Shown piece after piece: positions 39,435 to 40,411 of a stretch of DNA of 40,411 nucleotides. The notes beneath the pieces are model-generated. The model saw nothing but the letters and a program-made list of their open reading frames with translations, was not told the DNA's origin and made no database searches. Numbering within the stretch: position 1 is the stretch's first letter; every line of letters begins with the position of its first letter. The translations under genes and the position numbers were made by a program. Origin of the DNA: an uncultured Lachnospiraceae bacterium (GTDB taxonomy: Bacteria; Bacillota; Clostridia; Lachnospirales; Lachnospiraceae); the NCBI GenBank assembly GCA_949893755.1, contig CATLCV010000021.1:1-40411 (forward strand), given 5' to 3'.

Positions 39435-40411
39435 TCATATCTCAACCTCTGCGCCTCTGGTGTATGTTTTCACAGAATCCCTGTAAATGCACTGTGTCTT
39501 TAAGCGGATCTTTTTCGGAAAATCCGAATAGTCGCCCTGGATCCGCCGATACAGCAGGTCACAGGCGGCATTTGCCATTTCCTCCAGCGGCTGGCGGATC
39601 GTAGTCAGCTTGGGCCGAACCATGACGGACAGTTCAAAATCATCAAATGACACGACCGACAATGCTTCCGGCACACGGATATCCAGATTGTGCACCGCCG
39701 CCATCGCCCCCAGGCACATGTCGTAATTGCTGACAAATACTGCCGAAGGCTTTTCCTCCAGTTCCCACAGCTTCATGATCCCCTTGTAACCGGACTGATA
39801 GGTAAAATCACCTGGTATCAGATAGTCCTGCCTGACCGGATACCCGTAATCCTCCAGCACACGGAAATACCCCCGCAGACGCTCCCGGGCTGTCAGCTTA
39901 TTCTCAGGCCCCTTGATGATGGCGATCCGCCGATGCCCGGACTCGATCAGATGCTCCACGATCTGATAGGCACCGCCGCAGCAGTCCACCTGCACGCAGT
40001 CTGTCCGCATCTCTCCGCTGTTCTCTTCCACGACCAATACCGGGATATTCTGCTCCACTGCCCTTTTCAGGCAATCCCCTCCGGCTGCGATGGGCGATGA
40101 AATGATCCCGTCCACGCCCCGTTCCAGCAGATATTCCAAATAGTCCTCTATCTGAACTCCGTTTTCCTCATGTGTCGCAAAGATCACGGAATACCCCAGC
40201 TCCCGGAATCGCTTTTCGATCCCGCTGACGATCGCCGCCGTATGGGGAGAATTTACCCGGCCCGTTACCAGCCCGATCATATAGGTTTTCGAAGTCCTCA
40301 GCCCCCTGGCCGAACGATTCGGGGAATACCCGAGCTTCTGCACTGCCGCCTCGATCAGAACCCGGTTCTCATGGCGTACGGTTCCGCCGTTCATATATTT
40401 AGAAATTGTAG
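39435..40411 (-). CDS. LacI-family transcriptional regulator (5' end outside window)
   Basis: Partial: 325 codons are visible and the reading frame runs off the window edge with TISKYMNGG, the second helix of the LacI helix-turn-helix, so roughly the first 15-20 residues are missing. The hinge region LGYSPNRSARGLRTSKT is followed by the periplasmic-binding-like core: IGLVTGRVNSPH, GVDGIISSPI, SGHRRIAIIKGP, PSAVFVSNYDMCLGAM, LSVVSFDDFELS and RPKLTTIRQPLEEM. It is a sugar-responsive repressor or activator; its target genes are probably beyond the window. There is no frameshift in the visible part. Confidence 0.93.
   Translation of the reverse strand, partial: TISKYMNGGTVRHENRVLIEAAVQKLGYSPNRSARGLRTSKTYMIGLVTGRVNSPHTAAIVSGIEKRFRELGYSVIFATHEENGVQIEDYLEYLLERGVDGIISSPIAAGGDCLKRAVEQNIPVLVVEENSGEMRTDCVQVDCCGGAYQIVEHLIESGHRRIAIIKGPENKLTARERLRGYFRVLEDYGYPVRQDYLIPGDFTYQSGYKGIMKLWELEEKPSAVFVSNYDMCLGAMAAVHNLDIRVPEALSVVSFDDFELSVMVRPKLTTIRQPLEEMANAACDLLYRRIQGDYSDFPKKIRLKTQCIYRDSVKTYTRGAEVEI

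Overview
The window looks like a chromosomal segment of a gut Clostridia, most likely a spore-forming Lachnospiraceae (inference). The reasons are an intact SigK-type sporulation sigma factor, Gram-positive Shine-Dalgarno sequences (AAGGAGG) before almost every gene, a surface protein with an SPxTG-type sorting motif, YesM/AraC-type two-component signalling, shared-ATPase sugar ABC transporters, and a G+C content that by eye is just above half. One stretch (about 7.9-10.3 kb) is much more A+T-rich and is probably acquired.

Layout. 1-122: 3' tail (domains V and VI) of a group II intron cut by the window edge. 421-7795: two nearly identical YicI-type GH31 alpha-xylosidases flanking a methyl-accepting chemotaxis protein. 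8092-10267: an A+T-rich two-gene cassette, an AAA/OLD-like ATPase and a TOPRIM-like protein, which resembles phage-defence pairs. 10360-11892: a membrane-linked XRE regulator and an inositol-monophosphatase-family enzyme, both on the minus strand. 12244-21862: an AraC-type response regulator, a sensor-poor YesM-type histidine kinase and a degenerate RbsA-like double ABC protein; after a terminator and a strong promoter comes a canonical RbsA/RbsC/RbsB-type transporter with an ABM-domain protein and a zinc polyol dehydrogenase. 22155-24698: a large secreted, wall-anchored protein with a cysteine-peptidase-like domain and BspA-type leucine-rich repeats. 24934-37623: an AraC regulator divergent from a catabolic gene set (aldo/keto reductase, serine hydrolase, amidohydrolase, binding protein, two permeases, YghZ-like reductase, iron alcohol dehydrogenase, GH112 galactoside phosphorylase). 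37754-40411: a DJ-1/PfpI protein, a cloverleaf-like palindromic element, sigK and the start-truncated end of a LacI-type regulator.

How it fits together. Most of the window is carbohydrate capture and breakdown: xyloglucan-type alpha-xylosides (GH31), a small sugar or polyol taken up by an Rbs-type transporter and oxidised by an erythritol/threitol-type dehydrogenase, and a beta-galactoside taken up by a MalEFG-type transporter and phosphorolysed by GH112. The most unusual protein-level signal is the degenerate double ABC protein, translationally coupled to a histidine kinase that has almost no extracellular sensor and placed directly upstream of a matching transporter. I read this as a candidate transporter-coupled signalling module. 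At DNA level the window carries several families of palindromic or tandem repeats: a long hairpin whose first bases are a gene's stop codon (two relatives), a 43-bp tandem repeat found in the leaders of two unrelated genes, a dispersed palindrome (two copies), and a 220-bp three-hairpin cloverleaf before sigK.
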